NCBI GenBank assembly: GCA_902500775.1
Contig: CABVRZ010000016.1
Coordinates: 20,979-84,978 of the forward strand
Reading direction: 5' to 3'
Source of the DNA: an uncultured Nitrospira sp.
GTDB taxonomy: Bacteria > Nitrospirota > Nitrospiria > Nitrospirales > Nitrospiraceae
DNA: 64,000 nucleotides
Part shown: positions 25,566 through 35,646 of the stretch, in pieces
How positions within the stretch are numbered: the stretch's first letter is position 1
How the letters are laid out: each line of letters starts with the position of its first letter
Program-made: the position numbers and the translations under genes
Notes under the pieces: model-generated
What the model was told of the DNA's origin: nothing
Database searches by the model: none
Seen by the model: only the letters and a program-made list of their open reading frames with translations

Positions 25566-26231
25566 ATGACACCACCCAATCGCAAAAGGGGCGGATCGAC
25601 CTCAGGTCGTGTCGTGCAAATTGCGTTACGGCTACGGCGGGCTATTCCGGTGACGAGGATTGAGTTAGCACACCGGTCTCCTTGGGAGCTGCTGGTTGCC
25701 ACGATTCTCTCCGCGCAATGCACGGACCAGCGCGTGAATCAAGTCACACCGGCATTGTTCCGGCGATATCCAACGCCCCAGGCCCTGGCGATGTCGGAGA
25801 AGGTCGATCTGGAAGCCTTGATCAAACCGACAGGTTTCTACAAGAGTAAGGCAAAGAACTTGGTCGGTTGTGCGCAGGCAGTCTCGACCCGCTTTGGTGG
25901 TCACGTGCCGAGTACGATGGATGAGTTGATATCAATCCCTGGTGTTGGACGGAAGACGGCCAATGTGCTGCTCGGAGGAGTGTTTGGAAAGCCAGGAGTT
26001 GTTGTTGATACTCATGTGAAGCGTATGGCGAACCGCTTGGCCCTGAGTCGCTCGCACAACCCTGAACAGATCGAGCGTGATCTTCAGGCTCTCTATCCGC
26101 AAGCTGAGTGGACGGAGATTTCACAACGCCTGTTGCTGCATGGACGATATGTGTGTCTCGCAAGGAAGCCCCATTGTGGGGCCTGTCCTCTCTCTGATGT
26201 CTGCGGGTGGGAAGGAAAATTGACGACATGA
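25566..26231 (+). CDS. nth: Endonuclease III
   Basis: 221 residues. The helix-hairpin-helix ISIPGVGRKTANVLLGGVFG is followed by VVDTHVKRMANRL with the catalytic Asp, and TILSAQCTDQRVNQVTPALF is the family N-terminal signature. The 4Fe-4S cluster ligands are C-x6-C-x2-C-x5-C (CLARKPHCGACPLSDVC) near the C-terminus. It excises oxidised pyrimidines and cleaves the abasic site. The stop overlaps the ATG of yicC. Confidence 0.95.
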   Translation: MTPPNRKRGGSTSGRVVQIALRLRRAIPVTRIELAHRSPWELLVATILSAQCTDQRVNQVTPALFRRYPTPQALAMSEKVDLEALIKPTGFYKSKAKNLVGCAQAVSTRFGGHVPSTMDELISIPGVGRKTANVLLGGVFGKPGVVVDTHVKRMANRLALSRSHNPEQIERDLQALYPQAEWTEISQRLLLHGRYVCLARKPHCGACPLSDVCGWEGKLTT

Positions 26232-27106
26232 TCAAGAGCATGACCGGGTTTGGTCGACGCCAGGGGACCTATGCGGATACGACTGTCACGGTCGAGGTGC
26301 GGTCAGTCAACCATCGTTTTTTAGAAACAGCCATTCGTCTGCCGAAATCTATGGGAGGGCTGGAGGACATCTTGAAGAAAGGCGTCCAGCAACTTTGTGC
26401 CCGCGGACGGGTTGATCTCACTGTGGTTCTCCAGGGCGGGCGGGGAAGCGGGCGCGTGCCTCAGCTTGACGAGAACTTGGCAAAGCACTACTATCAAGCC
26501 CTTCGCACCCTCCAACGCACGTTGAAGCTGAAAGGATCAATCGACATCGCCCTGATGGCAGGGTTTCGTGATGTCATTGTACTGTCTGACCAGGCAACCG
26601 ATGATCCAAAACTGCTTCAGTTTGTTGAACAGTTAGCCTTCAAATCTGTGCGTGATATGACCACCATGCGCAAGAAGGAGGGGGGTCTGCTGGCGAAGGA
26701 CATTGTCGATCGACTGGCTATCGTACGGACCAGCAAGACAGCGGTTTCTGATCGTGCCCCATCTGTGGCGCGGGAGACATTTGATCGGATGAAGCTTCGT
26801 GTGGGAAAATTACTGGGAGAGGCCATTCCAGACCTCCCTCGGATGAATCAGGAACTGGCGGTCTATGCCGACCGGTCTGACATTACGGAAGAATTGGTCA
26901 GACTGGATGCGCATATGATACAGTTTGAACAGGCCATTCAGCACACTGAGCCAGTTGGAAAGACACTCGACTTTCTTCTTCAGGAGATGGGGCGTGAGGT
27001 GAATACGATTGGCTCAAAGGCGAATGACTCTGTGATTACCGCGGAGGTCATTCGAATGAAATCAGAGTTGGAACGTTTGCGGGAACAGGTGCAGAACGTC
27101 GAATGA
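26228..27106 (+). CDS. yicC: YicC family endoribonuclease-like protein
   Basis: 292 residues from the ATG at 26228, which overlaps the nth stop (ATGA). MIKSMTGFGRRQGTYAD and VEVRSVNHRFLETAIRLPKS open the YicC N-domain; the C-terminal DUF1732-like part has QFEQAIQHTEPVGKTLDFLL and QEMGREVNTIGSKANDSVIT, the most conserved signature. Family members are linked to RNA cleavage and stationary-phase survival. The yicC-gmk-rpoZ-coaBC order here is a widespread bacterial arrangement. The stop overlaps the gmk ATG. Confidence 0.92.
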   Translation: MIKSMTGFGRRQGTYADTTVTVEVRSVNHRFLETAIRLPKSMGGLEDILKKGVQQLCARGRVDLTVVLQGGRGSGRVPQLDENLAKHYYQALRTLQRTLKLKGSIDIALMAGFRDVIVLSDQATDDPKLLQFVEQLAFKSVRDMTTMRKKEGGLLAKDIVDRLAIVRTSKTAVSDRAPSVARETFDRMKLRVGKLLGEAIPDLPRMNQELAVYADRSDITEELVRLDAHMIQFEQAIQHTEPVGKTLDFLLQEMGREVNTIGSKANDSVITAEVIRMKSELERLREQVQNVE

Positions 27107-27795
27107 GTAGTCCCTTGACCACAAGCCATGTGTCTTCCAGCCTGGATGGGCGACAACATACGTTTGAGCGTCGGGGGATCTTGTATATCGTCTCAGCTCC
27201 TTCCGGGGCTGGAAAAACAACATTGTGTAAACAGATTGTGGCATCGATACCGGGGGTGTGGCATTCGATATCGATGACAACGAGGAAACCTCGTCAAGGT
27301 GAAGCACATGGACGCGAGTACTTCTTCATCGAGGAACAATCATTTCGCGATATGGTGGCACGTGACGAGTTTTTGGAACATGCCCATGTCTATAATCACT
27401 GGTATGGCACTCCTCGAAGCTCTTTGATGGACAAGATCGAGCAGGGAATTGATGTCTTGCTCGAAATTGATGTCCAGGGTGCCCTCCAGATCAAGAAGCA
27501 ATTTGTCGATGCGGTCTCGATCTTTATCCTGCCTCCGTCCATGGATACACTCCGTGCCAGACTTCAGGGCCGAGCCTCGGATTCGCAGGAGGAAATCCTG
27601 CGCCGACTTCAAAAGGTGAAGGATGAAGTCTGGTCTGTTCGTGAATACTCATACATCGTTCGAAACGATGATCTTGCACAGTCGCTTCGTGAATTGCAGA
27701 GCATTTTTCAGGCCGAACGCCTGAGAACTCAGCGGATGGATATGCAGTGGCTTGAGCGCAGCTTTACCGGTGAGACACACACACCGGGAGATTGA
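27103..27795 (+). CDS. gmk: Guanylate kinase
   Basis: 230 residues. The P-loop VSAPSGAGKTTLCKQI (about 32-47) is followed by SISMTTRKPRQGEAHGREYF, the GMP-binding segment, and by LLEIDVQGALQIKKQF. It converts GMP and ATP to GDP and ADP. About 25 residues before the first strand (MSSPLTTSHVSSSLDG) are extra compared with the usual length; the ATG at 27103 overlaps the yicC stop, so the extension is probably translated. Good match otherwise. Confidence 0.95.
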   Translation: MSSPLTTSHVSSSLDGRQHTFERRGILYIVSAPSGAGKTTLCKQIVASIPGVWHSISMTTRKPRQGEAHGREYFFIEEQSFRDMVARDEFLEHAHVYNHWYGTPRSSLMDKIEQGIDVLLEIDVQGALQIKKQFVDAVSIFILPPSMDTLRARLQGRASDSQEEILRRLQKVKDEVWSVREYSYIVRNDDLAQSLRELQSIFQAERLRTQRMDMQWLERSFTGETHTPGD

Positions 27796-27840
27796 GAGGG
27801 TCGTTTACTCACATTTTATCCTAAGGGAGTGGTCACTATT

Positions 27841-28200
27841 ATGGTCGACATGCTGAATTTGTTACCGCAATATACGTCCAATGAGTTTGACTCTAGGCAT
27901 CGTTTGGTGATTGTCGCTTCTCAACGGGCCAAGCACTTGACTCAGGGCGCCAGGCCTGGCGGCCCGTCTCGTTTTACGAAGGAAACGACCGTTGCGCTTG
28001 ATGAGGTTTTGAAAGGGCAGGTGAAGTATCTGATCGGTAAGGAAGCGCGCGATGCGATGAAGGAAGCAAAGCGGGGGAAGGAAGGTGAGACCGAGCGTAT
28101 TGCGATGATGACCGGAGAAGATGCGCGAGAGATCAAGAAAGAACTCAGTGTATATGTTGATGATACGGCTCAGCCGACGGTTGCTCAGACTGAGGAGTAA
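27841..28200 (+). CDS. rpoZ: RNA polymerase omega subunit
   Basis: 119 residues from the ATG at 27841, with AAGGGAG upstream; a GTG at 27829 is possible. LLPQYTSNEFDSRHRLVIVA and SQRAKHLTQGA contain the omega family core, and TKETTVALDEVLKGQVKYLI the second helix. The C-terminal 45 residues are charged and longer than the minimal subunit. Omega helps assemble RNA polymerase by folding beta-prime. Position between gmk and coaBC supports the call. Confidence 0.9.
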   Translation: MVDMLNLLPQYTSNEFDSRHRLVIVASQRAKHLTQGARPGGPSRFTKETTVALDEVLKGQVKYLIGKEARDAMKEAKRGKEGETERIAMMTGEDAREIKKELSVYVDDTAQPTVAQTEE

Positions 28201-29448
28201 ATGTTGGACGACGCGAAGTCCACAGCGGTTCTTGCTGGCAAACACCTTGTGCTCGGGGTGACGGGGAGTATTGCCGCATATAAAGCTGTCGGGGTACTTC
28301 GCGCATTGCGGGATCAAGGGGCCACTGTGTCTGTTCTTATGACGGAGGGGGCAACAAAATTCATGACCCCGCTGACGTTTGAAGTGCTTTCAGGTCGTCG
28401 CGTGGTTACCAATCTCTTTGACGGGCATGAAACTATGCCGCATCTGACCCTGGCAGAGGATGCTGACGCGGTTCTTGTGGCTCCGGCAACAGCGCATTTT
28501 CTAGCCAAGGCGGCGCTTGGCCTTGCGGATGACGTGTTGAGCACGATGTTGCTGAACGTTCAATGCCCTGTCATTGTCGCTCCCGCTATGGACGGCGAGA
28601 TGTGGACCCATCCGACGGTAATTCAGCATGTCGAGATACTCCGAGCGCGCGGAGTGGTTGTGCTCGATCCAGAGGTGGGGCCACTTGCGTCAGGTCGGGT
28701 CGCACAGGGGAGGCTTTCAGCGGAAACCACAGTCCTAGAGGCTATCCACACGGCGGTATTCCGTCAAGCAGATTGGCGAGGCCAGCGAGTCTTGGTATCG
28801 GCTGGGCCAACCCAAGAGCCTCTCGATCCAGTCCGATTTCTCTCCAACCGTTCGTCTGGGAAAATGGGATATGCGATTGCCGAAGCGGTACGTGCTCGTG
28901 GGGGGGAAGTGGTGTTGGTCACGGGGCCTTCAGCATTGATACCCCCTTCGAGAGTCACCACCGTTCACGTGAATACCGCGAGTGAGATGGCCGATGCCTT
29001 GTCTCAGCACTTTCCCTCCTGTACGGTCCTCATCATGGCGGCGGCCGTTGCCGACTTTCGCCCACCGATGGCAGCTTCAGGAAAACTGAAAAAACAAGGG
29101 AGATCCGAGATCGAAATTGCGCTTGAAGCCACGCCGGACATTCTTGCGATGCTTTCCGCGAGACGCACATCACAGATTGTGGTCGGGTTTGCTGCAGAAA
29201 CAGAACAGGTGCTCTCTCATGCCAAGGACAAGCTGGTGGGAAAAGGGTTGGATCTCATTGTTGCCAATGATGTGACGCAAGCAGGTGGCGGATTTGGCAG
29301 TGATGACAATGCTGCGGTGATTTTGTCAGCCAGAGGCGAACAGAGAGTGTTTGGCCTAATGCCCAAGCGGCGGTTGGCCGATGAGATTTTGAATGCCGTG
29401 CGTGATTTGTGTTTGATGGTACCCCGTGGGGAGTCCCTTGTGGAGTAA
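28201..29448 (+). CDS. coaBC: Phosphopantothenoylcysteine decarboxylase / phosphopantothenate-cysteine ligase
   Basis: 415 residues, the bifunctional length. The flavin-binding CoaC half has LGVTGSIAAYKAVGVLRAL, PAMDGEMWTHP and the FMN-binding loop VLVAPATAHFLAKAALG. The CoaB half begins near 190 with VLVSAGPTQEPLDPVRFLSN, RSSGKMGYAIAEAVRARGG and contains MAAAVADFRPPMAASGKLKK. It performs two steps of coenzyme A synthesis. The ATG follows the rpoZ stop with no gap. Confidence 0.95.
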   Translation: MLDDAKSTAVLAGKHLVLGVTGSIAAYKAVGVLRALRDQGATVSVLMTEGATKFMTPLTFEVLSGRRVVTNLFDGHETMPHLTLAEDADAVLVAPATAHFLAKAALGLADDVLSTMLLNVQCPVIVAPAMDGEMWTHPTVIQHVEILRARGVVVLDPEVGPLASGRVAQGRLSAETTVLEAIHTAVFRQADWRGQRVLVSAGPTQEPLDPVRFLSNRSSGKMGYAIAEAVRARGGEVVLVTGPSALIPPSRVTTVHVNTASEMADALSQHFPSCTVLIMAAAVADFRPPMAASGKLKKQGRSEIEIALEATPDILAMLSARRTSQIVVGFAAETEQVLSHAKDKLVGKGLDLIVANDVTQAGGGFGSDDNAAVILSARGEQRVFGLMPKRRLADEILNAVRDLCLMVPRGESLVE

Positions 29449-29456
29449 TTCTGCAC

Positions 29457-30188
29457 ATGGCTTCTGGTTCTAAGAGGATAGACAACGCTGCTGAGATCGA
29501 TCGGTTGGCCTTGGCACTCGCCAAAGAGCCGGGGTCCAAAGTTTTTATCCCGCTCGCCGAAGAGTACGGAAAAGCTGGTCGGTGGGAAGAGGCTGTCGTG
29601 GTGCTGGAGGATGGTCTGAAGGCTTACCCTGGTTTTATTACAGCCATGGTGGCATTAGGGCGTGCTTATGAGCAGGTGAATCAGCCAGTGAAGGCGAAGG
29701 CTATTCTTGAAGAGGCCATCAAAGTCAGCCCTGATAATCTTCGTGCGCATCGCACGTTGGCCAAGCTCTATGCGGCTCAAGGGACGAAGGATGCCGCCAT
29801 CCGTTCCTGTAACGTGATTCTGGCGGTGAACCCGCAGGATCAAGAAGCGTTGGCCCTGCGGGCAAGTTTTGATCACGCAGTGATGCAGGAACCTGTTCCC
29901 GCTCAGCACCAGTCACCTGCGGAAGTCGAGAAGGTGGAGAAGCCTCTGTGTGATCGTCGTGGTGGAGAGGCTCTGCCATCGGGCGTGGCCGGAGCAGCTG
30001 AGGTTCTCGGGAACGGTGGTGATCGCTTTATTCCAACCGTACCGGACTTTGCCGATCGCGGTGAGCCAGTTGGTGCCGTTCTGCCCCATAGTTCTCAGCG
30101 CGCGACCAAGTCAGCCATTGCACGGCTTGAGCAGTGGCTTCAGTTAATCCAAGTGCGTCGCCGTGATGTTTCTGGCTCCATCAACTGA
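29457..30188 (+). CDS. TPR-repeat protein
   Basis: 243 residues from MASGSKRIDNAAEIDRLALA (ATG 29457), 8 bp after coaBC. Residues 15-150 carry about three to four tetratricopeptide repeats (FIPLAEEYGKAGRWEEAVVV, AMVALGRAYEQVNQPVKAKA, AHRTLAKLYAAQGTKDAAIR). The rest is Pro/Glu/Gly-rich and probably unstructured, and the protein ends in a helix (AIARLEQWLQLIQVRRRDVS). No signal peptide, so a cytosolic scaffold. The partner is unknown. Confidence 0.75.
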   Translation: MASGSKRIDNAAEIDRLALALAKEPGSKVFIPLAEEYGKAGRWEEAVVVLEDGLKAYPGFITAMVALGRAYEQVNQPVKAKAILEEAIKVSPDNLRAHRTLAKLYAAQGTKDAAIRSCNVILAVNPQDQEALALRASFDHAVMQEPVPAQHQSPAEVEKVEKPLCDRRGGEALPSGVAGAAEVLGNGGDRFIPTVPDFADRGEPVGAVLPHSSQRATKSAIARLEQWLQLIQVRRRDVSGSIN

Positions 30189-30218
30189 TTCAGAAAACTT
30201 CTTCGTCCCTTCAACGGT

Positions 30219-30247
30219 TTGACCCTCTGAAAGCAGGCTGCTAGAAT
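30219..30247 (+). promoter_or_regulatory. Promoter of the aroQ-efp-accB-accC operon
   Basis: TTGACC (30219-30224) and TAGAAT (30242-30247) with a 17-nt spacer, giving a start near 30254 and a leader of about 50 nt before aroQ. Confidence 0.65.
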
Positions 30248-30302
30248 ACCTGTCCCGACAGGAGAATAGTCTTCGTTTGACATGGAAGGGGGCATACGCA
30301 CC

Positions 30303-30800
30303 ATGCTCCGTATCTTGGTCCTGCATGGTCCCAACCTGAACCTGTTGGGCAATCGCGAACAGTCTATTTATGGTACGACATCCCTTGAAGCGATTGACTC
30401 GTCTCTCCGCAGATTGGGTGAAGAACTTGGAGTTGAACTTGTCATTCGACAATCCAATCATGAGGGAGAGTTGGTGACCTGGATTCAGGAAGCCCGCCAG
30501 GATTGTCACGGGATCATCATTAATCCGGCCGCCTATACCCACACGAGCATCGCGATACGCGATGCATTGGCGGCAGTTGATCTTCCGACTGTCGAAGTTC
30601 ACCTCTCGAATATTTATCGACGAGAAATGTTTCGACAACATTCCTACGTGTCTGGAATTGCTGTGGCGCAGGTTTCCGGGTTTGGCCCATCCGGGTATCT
30701 ATTGGCCCTGCGTGGAATATGTGAGCATCTTGCGATGTCGTCGGTTGCTTCAAAACCAGAGGCATCGTCTACCGTTAGGAGCAGGCTTGGCCTGACATGA
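30303..30800 (+). CDS. aroQ: 3-dehydroquinate dehydratase, type II
   Basis: 165 residues from the ATG at 30303; a longer reading from 30282 adds seven residues. [20 protein letters not shown] is the diagnostic start with the catalytic Tyr region, followed by [20 protein letters not shown] and [18 protein letters not shown] with the active-site His and the lid Arg. It dehydrates 3-dehydroquinate in the shikimate pathway. The C-terminal 20 residues ([18 protein letters not shown]) are extra. First gene of a probable aroQ-efp-accB-accC unit, a common order. Confidence 0.96.
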   Translation: MLRILVLHGPNLNLLGNREQSIYGTTSLEAIDSSLRRLGEELGVELVIRQSNHEGELVTWIQEARQDCHGIIINPAAYTHTSIAIRDALAAVDLPTVEVHLSNIYRREMFRQHSYVSGIAVAQVSGFGPSGYLLALRGICEHLAMSSVASKPEASSTVRSRLGLT

Positions 30801-30849
30801 GTTGCTGTATAGCCAAGATGTGTGTTTCCTCATCAGAAGGGAGTTCTGA

Positions 30850-31410
30850 GTGATTTCCACGGTTGATTTTCGCAGCGGTGTCCGGTTGATGGTCGAAGGG
30901 GAGCCTTTCTATATCGTTGAATTTCAACACGTCAAGCCTGGTAAAGGTGGGGCGTTCGTACGGACCAAGTTGAAAAGCTATCTTTCAGGAAATGTGCTGG
31001 ATCGTACATTTCGATCTGGGGAGCGGTTTGACGAGCCTGATCTTGAAGAGCGTGATATGCAGTTTCTCTATGCGACAGGCGATGCCTATACGCTCATGGA
31101 CACAGAGACCTATGAGCAGCTGACGTTTGAGAAACAGCAATTGGGCGAGAATGCCGATTTGCTGAAAGAAAACATGGTCGCCAAGATTCTCATCTATGAG
31201 CATCGTCCGATTGCGGTAGAATTGCCGAACTTTATTGAACTCAAGGTTGTCGATGCTGAGCCTGGTGTGCGGGGAGATACGGCCTCAGGAGGAACAAAGC
31301 CGGCTATCGTGGAAACAGGCGCCACGATTAAGGTGCCGCTCTATCTGGAGGTTGGCACCGTGATTCGAATTGATACTCGTACGCGATCCTATGTGGAGCG
31401 TGTTCGGTGA
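30850..31410 (+). CDS. efp: Elongation factor P
   Basis: 186 residues from a GTG at 30850, preceded by AAGGGAG at 8 nt. The three beta-barrel domains are recognisable: [20 protein letters not shown] with the modified-residue loop [11 protein letters not shown] (Lys 32), the middle [20 protein letters not shown] and the C-terminal [23 protein letters not shown] relieves ribosome stalling at polyproline. The tip residue is Lys, so a lysine modification such as beta-lysylation is possible; no modifying enzyme lies nearby. Confidence 0.96.
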   Translation: MISTVDFRSGVRLMVEGEPFYIVEFQHVKPGKGGAFVRTKLKSYLSGNVLDRTFRSGERFDEPDLEERDMQFLYATGDAYTLMDTETYEQLTFEKQQLGENADLLKENMVAKILIYEHRPIAVELPNFIELKVVDAEPGVRGDTASGGTKPAIVETGATIKVPLYLEVGTVIRIDTRTRSYVERVR

Positions 31411-31961
31411 AGGGTCGTCGATCAAAACCAAAAGCGCGCCGCGTCGTATTACCGGAGAGGCAGGGCCTGCTGCTGAGTGAAGCCGCGCCTACCGTTGGTT
31501 CCAGCAAACATCTTCAAGAGCTTATCGATCTGCTTCGTCGCAATAATCTGACCGAGCTCGAGCTTGAGCATCAGGGTGTTCGGATACGTCTGCGGCACGA
31601 GCTCATCGCCAAGGCTCCAGTGGCGGTTCATCAGGAGTCGGTTCCGACCATTTCTCAGCAACCGTTGCACGCTGTTTCCTCGACGACGCCGGTGTTGGAG
31701 GGAATGGCCGGGTTTGTAACAGTAACCTCACCCATCGTCGGGACGTTTTATCGCTCTCCCTCTCCAGATGCAGATTCCTACGTTGATGAAGGCGATTTCG
31801 TCAAGAAAGGGCAAGTGCTCTGCATCGTTGAGGCGATGAAGCTCATGAATGAGATCGAGTCCGAAATTGATGGCCGGGTCGTGAAGATCTTGGTCGAGAA
31901 CACGAAGTCGGTTGAATATGGCCAAGCCTTGTTCCTCATCGACCCCAAAGCTACCCCATAG
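31407..31961 (+). CDS. accB: Biotin carboxyl carrier protein of acetyl-CoA carboxylase
   Basis: 184 residues from a GTG overlapping the efp stop (GTGA). A basic N-terminal tail ([13 protein letters not shown]), a short helix pair ([20 protein letters not shown]) and a Pro/Val linker lead to the biotinyl domain: [19 protein letters not shown] strand, then [18 protein letters not shown] with the biotinylated Lys at about 145. It carries carboxybiotin between AccC and the carboxyltransferase. The N-terminal 30-residue tail is longer than in most BCCPs. Confidence 0.95.
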   Translation: MKGRRSKPKARRVVLPERQGLLLSEAAPTVGSSKHLQELIDLLRRNNLTELELEHQGVRIRLRHELIAKAPVAVHQESVPTISQQPLHAVSSTTPVLEGMAGFVTVTSPIVGTFYRSPSPDADSYVDEGDFVKKGQVLCIVEAMKLMNEIESEIDGRVVKILVENTKSVEYGQALFLIDPKATP

Positions 31962-32005
31962 GTCATTCTCAGGGTAATTCTCTCCATCCGTATCGGAGCC
32001 TAGAC

Positions 32006-33346
32006 GTGTTTAAGAAAATTCTGATTGCCAATCGAGGGGAAATCGCGCTGCGAGTGATTCGCGCCTGTAAAGAGCTTGGTATTCACACTGTCGCGATTCA
32101 TTCCGAGGCGGATGCGCTAGCCATGCACGTGCGGGCGGCGGATGAAAAGGTCTGTGTCGGACCTGCCGATTCCGCACTGAGTTATCGGAATATTCCCAAT
32201 GTGCTCAGCGCAGCCGAGATTACCGGGGTTGATGCGATTCACCCTGGATATGGATTTCTCTCAGAGAATGCTCATTTTGCTGAAGTCTGTGAATCCATTG
32301 GGATAAAGTTCATTGGACCCAGCTCAGACAATATCGCCATGATGGGGGATAAAGCAAAAGCACGAGAGATCGTTGCCAAGCGGGGTCTTCCCGTCACTCC
32401 CGGGAGCCCCGGGGAACTGCGGAGCGAGGAAGAGGCATTACAGGCTGCACAGAAGATCGGGTTTCCGGTCATCATCAAAGCAACGGCTGGTGGGGGAGGC
32501 CGTGGAATGCGCGTTGTGAATCGCGCTGAAGACTTGGGACGGGCCTTTCAAGCTGCTCAAGCTGAAGCCAAATCGACCTTTGGGAACGACGGTGTGTATC
32601 TTGAACGGTACTTTTTAGAACCGCGGCATATCGAAGTGCAGGTCTTGGCCGATCAGCAAGGTCGTGTGATTCACCTCGGAGAACGTGATTGTTCCATCCA
32701 ACGGCGGCATCAGAAGCTGGTCGAAGAGACCCCATCCCCAGTCGTCGACGAGAAGCTTCGCCGGGAGATTGGACGGGTGGCGGTGGAGGCCGTCAAAGCT
32801 GCGCATTATCGTAATGTCGGGACCGTGGAGTTTCTTCTCGATAAAGAGCGAAACTTTTACTTCATGGAGGTCAATACTCGTATTCAGGTGGAGCATCCGA
32901 TTACCGAGATGGTGACGGGTATCGATCTGATCAAGGAGCAGATACGTCTTGCAGCTGGGCTTCCGCTCTTGCTGCGCCAACAGGACGTGGTGCTGGCTGG
33001 CCACAGTTTGGAGTGCCGCATCAATGCTGAAGATCCTGAGAAATTCACACCGTCCCCCGGAACCATCTCCAAGTACAGCCCTCCGGGAGGATTTGGTGTC
33101 CGAGTGGACTCTGCGATGGAATCAGGCTCGATCGTGGTGCCGCATTATGATTCGATGATTGCCAAGCTGATTACGCATGGCCGTGATCGACAAGAGTCAC
33201 TGGCGCGGATGAGGCGCGCCCTGGGTGAATTCGTTATTGAGGGCATTAAGACGACGATTCCGCTTCACCGCCGAATTCTGGATGACCCCGATTTTCAAAA
33301 GGGCCATGTCTCAACCACATTCTTGGAGCATTTCCTGGCTGGATAG
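32006..33346 (+). CDS. accC: Acetyl-CoA carboxylase, biotin carboxylase subunit
   Basis: 446 residues from a GTG at 32006. [20 protein letters not shown] opens the N-domain; the ATP-grasp domain has [14 protein letters not shown] and [19 protein letters not shown]; the C-domain contains [20 protein letters not shown]. It carboxylates biotin on AccB with ATP and bicarbonate, the first step of fatty-acid synthesis. It follows accB by 44 bp. Length is normal. Confidence 0.97.
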   Translation: MFKKILIANRGEIALRVIRACKELGIHTVAIHSEADALAMHVRAADEKVCVGPADSALSYRNIPNVLSAAEITGVDAIHPGYGFLSENAHFAEVCESIGIKFIGPSSDNIAMMGDKAKAREIVAKRGLPVTPGSPGELRSEEEALQAAQKIGFPVIIKATAGGGGRGMRVVNRAEDLGRAFQAAQAEAKSTFGNDGVYLERYFLEPRHIEVQVLADQQGRVIHLGERDCSIQRRHQKLVEETPSPVVDEKLRREIGRVAVEAVKAAHYRNVGTVEFLLDKERNFYFMEVNTRIQVEHPITEMVTGIDLIKEQIRLAAGLPLLLRQQDVVLAGHSLECRINAEDPEKFTPSPGTISKYSPPGGFGVRVDSAMESGSIVVPHYDSMIAKLITHGRDRQESLARMRRALGEFVIEGIKTTIPLHRRILDDPDFQKGHVSTTFLEHFLAG

Positions 33347-33538
33347 CTCTGATCGTACCTTCTTAATCATTTCGCGTTCGAGCTTTCCTCAGGCTGTGCA
33401 CTCATTCTCTTGGTCCATCGCAGGCACCATGGTAACCTCATCTGGTGGGTGTGCAGAGCGCTCAGGTGTTTCAGGATGAGCAGACGTGATTCTTGACAGG
33501 CTTCCTGATAGGATGAGTAGATATCTCAAGGAAAGAGC

Positions 33539-34801
33539 GTGTTCGATATGCGACGAATCGGGTTAATCATGAGTGTCCTGGCAGTCGGCTTGGGTATCGG
33601 TGGCTACGTATTTTTTAACGGGGAGCGGAAAGCCCCCATCCGCTACCGAACGGCGGTCGTTGAGCGCGGGCAGGTTATTTCCGTCGTCAGTGCAACGGGG
33701 ACGATCAATCCGGTGGTATCTGTCCAGGTTGGTACGCAAGTATCGGGCATGATCAAGAGCCTGCACGCCGATTTCAATTCGCGGGTGAAGGTTGGGGAAA
33801 TTGTAGCCGTCATTGACCCAGAGCCGTTCAAGGCTCGTCGAGAACAGGCTGCGAGCAACTTGGACATGGCGCGGGCCAGCGTCGCGCGGGCACGGGCCGA
33901 TCTGGCGCAACGAAAGCGAGAACTTGGACGCGTGGAAGCGCTGTTGCCAGAACAGTTTGTCTCGCAAAATGATGCTGATGTTGCCATCACGAATTACCAC
34001 AGTGCCGAGGCGCAGCTTCGAGTCACCGAGGCGCAGGTCAAGCAAGCGGAGGCGGCGGTGAATGCGGCTGACCTTGAACTGAAATATACGGTGATTCGTT
34101 CCCCTGTTGAAGGGATTGTTGTGGCGCGTAATATCGAGGTTGGACAGACGGTGGCTTCCAGCTTCGCCACGCCCAACCTCTTTCTTATTGCATTGGATTT
34201 GACCAAGATGCAAGTCGATACCAATGTGAGTGAATCGGATATCGGTGGGATGTCAGAAGGGAAGGAAGCGATCTTTACCGTCGATGCCTACCCTGGAATC
34301 TCGTTTGCGGGTATCATTAAACAGGTTCGTCTTGCGCCAATCAGCGTGCAGAACGTGGTGACGTACAATGTCGTGGTCAGTGTGGATAACGCCGACATGC
34401 GACTGAAACCTGGCATGACTGCCAATGTTTCGATTGTGGTCGCGCAGAAAGACCAGGTCATCAAGGTTCCCAATGCTGCGCTCAGATTTGTGCCTCCCAA
34501 AGGTGAAGGGAAGCCCCGAGAGGTCAGTGGACAAGCGACGAAGGGAGAAACGGCTCGTCCGACCACGCTTGAGAGACGAACCGTGGTGACGAGAACCGTC
34601 TGGAAGCAGGGCGAGAATGGAGACCTTGTTCCGCTACCCGTGCAGACGGGCATCTCGGATGGCTCTTCGACGGAGGTTCTGTCCGAGGGGCTTGCGGAAG
34701 GGGATGCGATTGTCATCGGGATTGATCAATCGTTCGGCGAGAAAAGAGGCAACGAGCTTCCTCCAGGATTTGGCAGTCCGCCCCGTCCTCGAAATCGCTG
34801 A
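33539..34801 (+). CDS. MacA-type periplasmic adaptor (membrane fusion protein)
   Basis: 420 residues. An uncleaved or signal-anchor segment (IGLIMSVLAVGLGIGGYVFF) is followed by the barrel-sandwich part (VVSVQVGTQVSGMIKSLHAD), a long coiled coil at about 100-185 rich in Ala, Arg and Glu, the second lipoyl half (ELKYTVIRSPVEGIVVARNI), and a C-terminal beta-barrel (GMTANVSIVVAQKDQVIKVP). This is the HlyD/MacA architecture that links an inner-membrane ABC exporter to an outer-membrane channel. AAGGAAAG precedes the GTG start. The two ABC genes follow; no TolC-like gene is nearby. Confidence 0.88.
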   Translation: MFDMRRIGLIMSVLAVGLGIGGYVFFNGERKAPIRYRTAVVERGQVISVVSATGTINPVVSVQVGTQVSGMIKSLHADFNSRVKVGEIVAVIDPEPFKARREQAASNLDMARASVARARADLAQRKRELGRVEALLPEQFVSQNDADVAITNYHSAEAQLRVTEAQVKQAEAAVNAADLELKYTVIRSPVEGIVVARNIEVGQTVASSFATPNLFLIALDLTKMQVDTNVSESDIGGMSEGKEAIFTVDAYPGISFAGIIKQVRLAPISVQNVVTYNVVVSVDNADMRLKPGMTANVSIVVAQKDQVIKVPNAALRFVPPKGEGKPREVSGQATKGETARPTTLERRTVVTRTVWKQGENGDLVPLPVQTGISDGSSTEVLSEGLAEGDAIVIGIDQSFGEKRGNELPPGFGSPPRPRNR

Positions 34802-34935
34802 GGCCATTCCCATATGTTGGAAGATGATCACAAGACAGTTGGTCTGCTATGGACATGGCAAGCGTATCGTTATACCCCGAGTGACATTCCTTTCTCCAAC
34901 CTTCCATCAAGCTCGTAATAGGATTATGTAGAGGT

Positions 34936-35634
34936 ATGGTCCCGCTCATCGTCTGCGAAGACCTCTGGAAAGTGTACCGAGTGGGTGACGTTGAGGTGCA
35001 GGCATTAAGAGGGCTGAGTCTGACGATTAATGAAGGGGAGTTTGTCGCCATCATGGGGACAAGCGGTTCAGGGAAGTCGACACTGATGAATATTCTAGGG
35101 TGTCTCGATCAGCCGAGCACGGGACGCTATCGGTTAGGCGGTGTTGAGGTGGAAGGGTTGCACCCGGATCAACTGGCAGAGATTCGGAATCAGCGAATCG
35201 GTTTTGTCTTTCAAAGTTTCAACCTCATTCCCCGAACCAGCGCATTAGAAAATACTCAATTGCCGCTCTTGTACCGCGGACTGTCCTTAAAGGAACAGCG
35301 CACCCTTGCCTCTGCCGCACTCGAACGGGTCGGACTGAATGGCCGTGAGCATCATACCCCCACACAATTATCGGGTGGCCAGCAACAACGGGTGGCGATC
35401 GCTCGGGCGCTGGTGACCTCACCATCTTTGTTGCTTGCCGATGAACCAACGGGAAATCTGGACACGCGGTCAAGCGATGAAATCATGGCCATTCTTGAAG
35501 AGTTGAATCGTGATGGGATCACGGTCATTCTTGTGACGCATGAAATCGATATTGCTGCCCATGCTGCACGCGAGATCGTGATCAAGGACGGTCAAGTCTT
35601 GAGTGACCGTACCGCTCAGGGGCGGAACAGTTAG
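34936..35634 (+). CDS. MacB-type ABC transporter ATP-binding protein
   Basis: 232 residues with all ATPase motifs: GTSGSGKSTLMNILG (Walker A), a Q-loop in FVFQSFNLIPRTSALENTQL, LSGGQQQRVAIARAL (signature), LLLADEPTGNLDT (Walker B) and TVILVTHEID (H-loop). It belongs to the MacB/LolD/FtsE group that drives mechanotransmission rather than direct import. It follows the adaptor gene and precedes its permease by 12 bp, so the three form one export system. Confidence 0.93.
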   Translation: MVPLIVCEDLWKVYRVGDVEVQALRGLSLTINEGEFVAIMGTSGSGKSTLMNILGCLDQPSTGRYRLGGVEVEGLHPDQLAEIRNQRIGFVFQSFNLIPRTSALENTQLPLLYRGLSLKEQRTLASAALERVGLNGREHHTPTQLSGGQQQRVAIARALVTSPSLLLADEPTGNLDTRSSDEIMAILEELNRDGITVILVTHEIDIAAHAAREIVIKDGQVLSDRTAQGRNS

Positions 35635-35646
35635 CGGAGGGTACCA

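Noticed and set aside
33493..33498. TTGACA as promoter of the MacA-type gene
   Set aside because: The only -10 candidate (TAGATA) is 19 nt away and no better partner is present.
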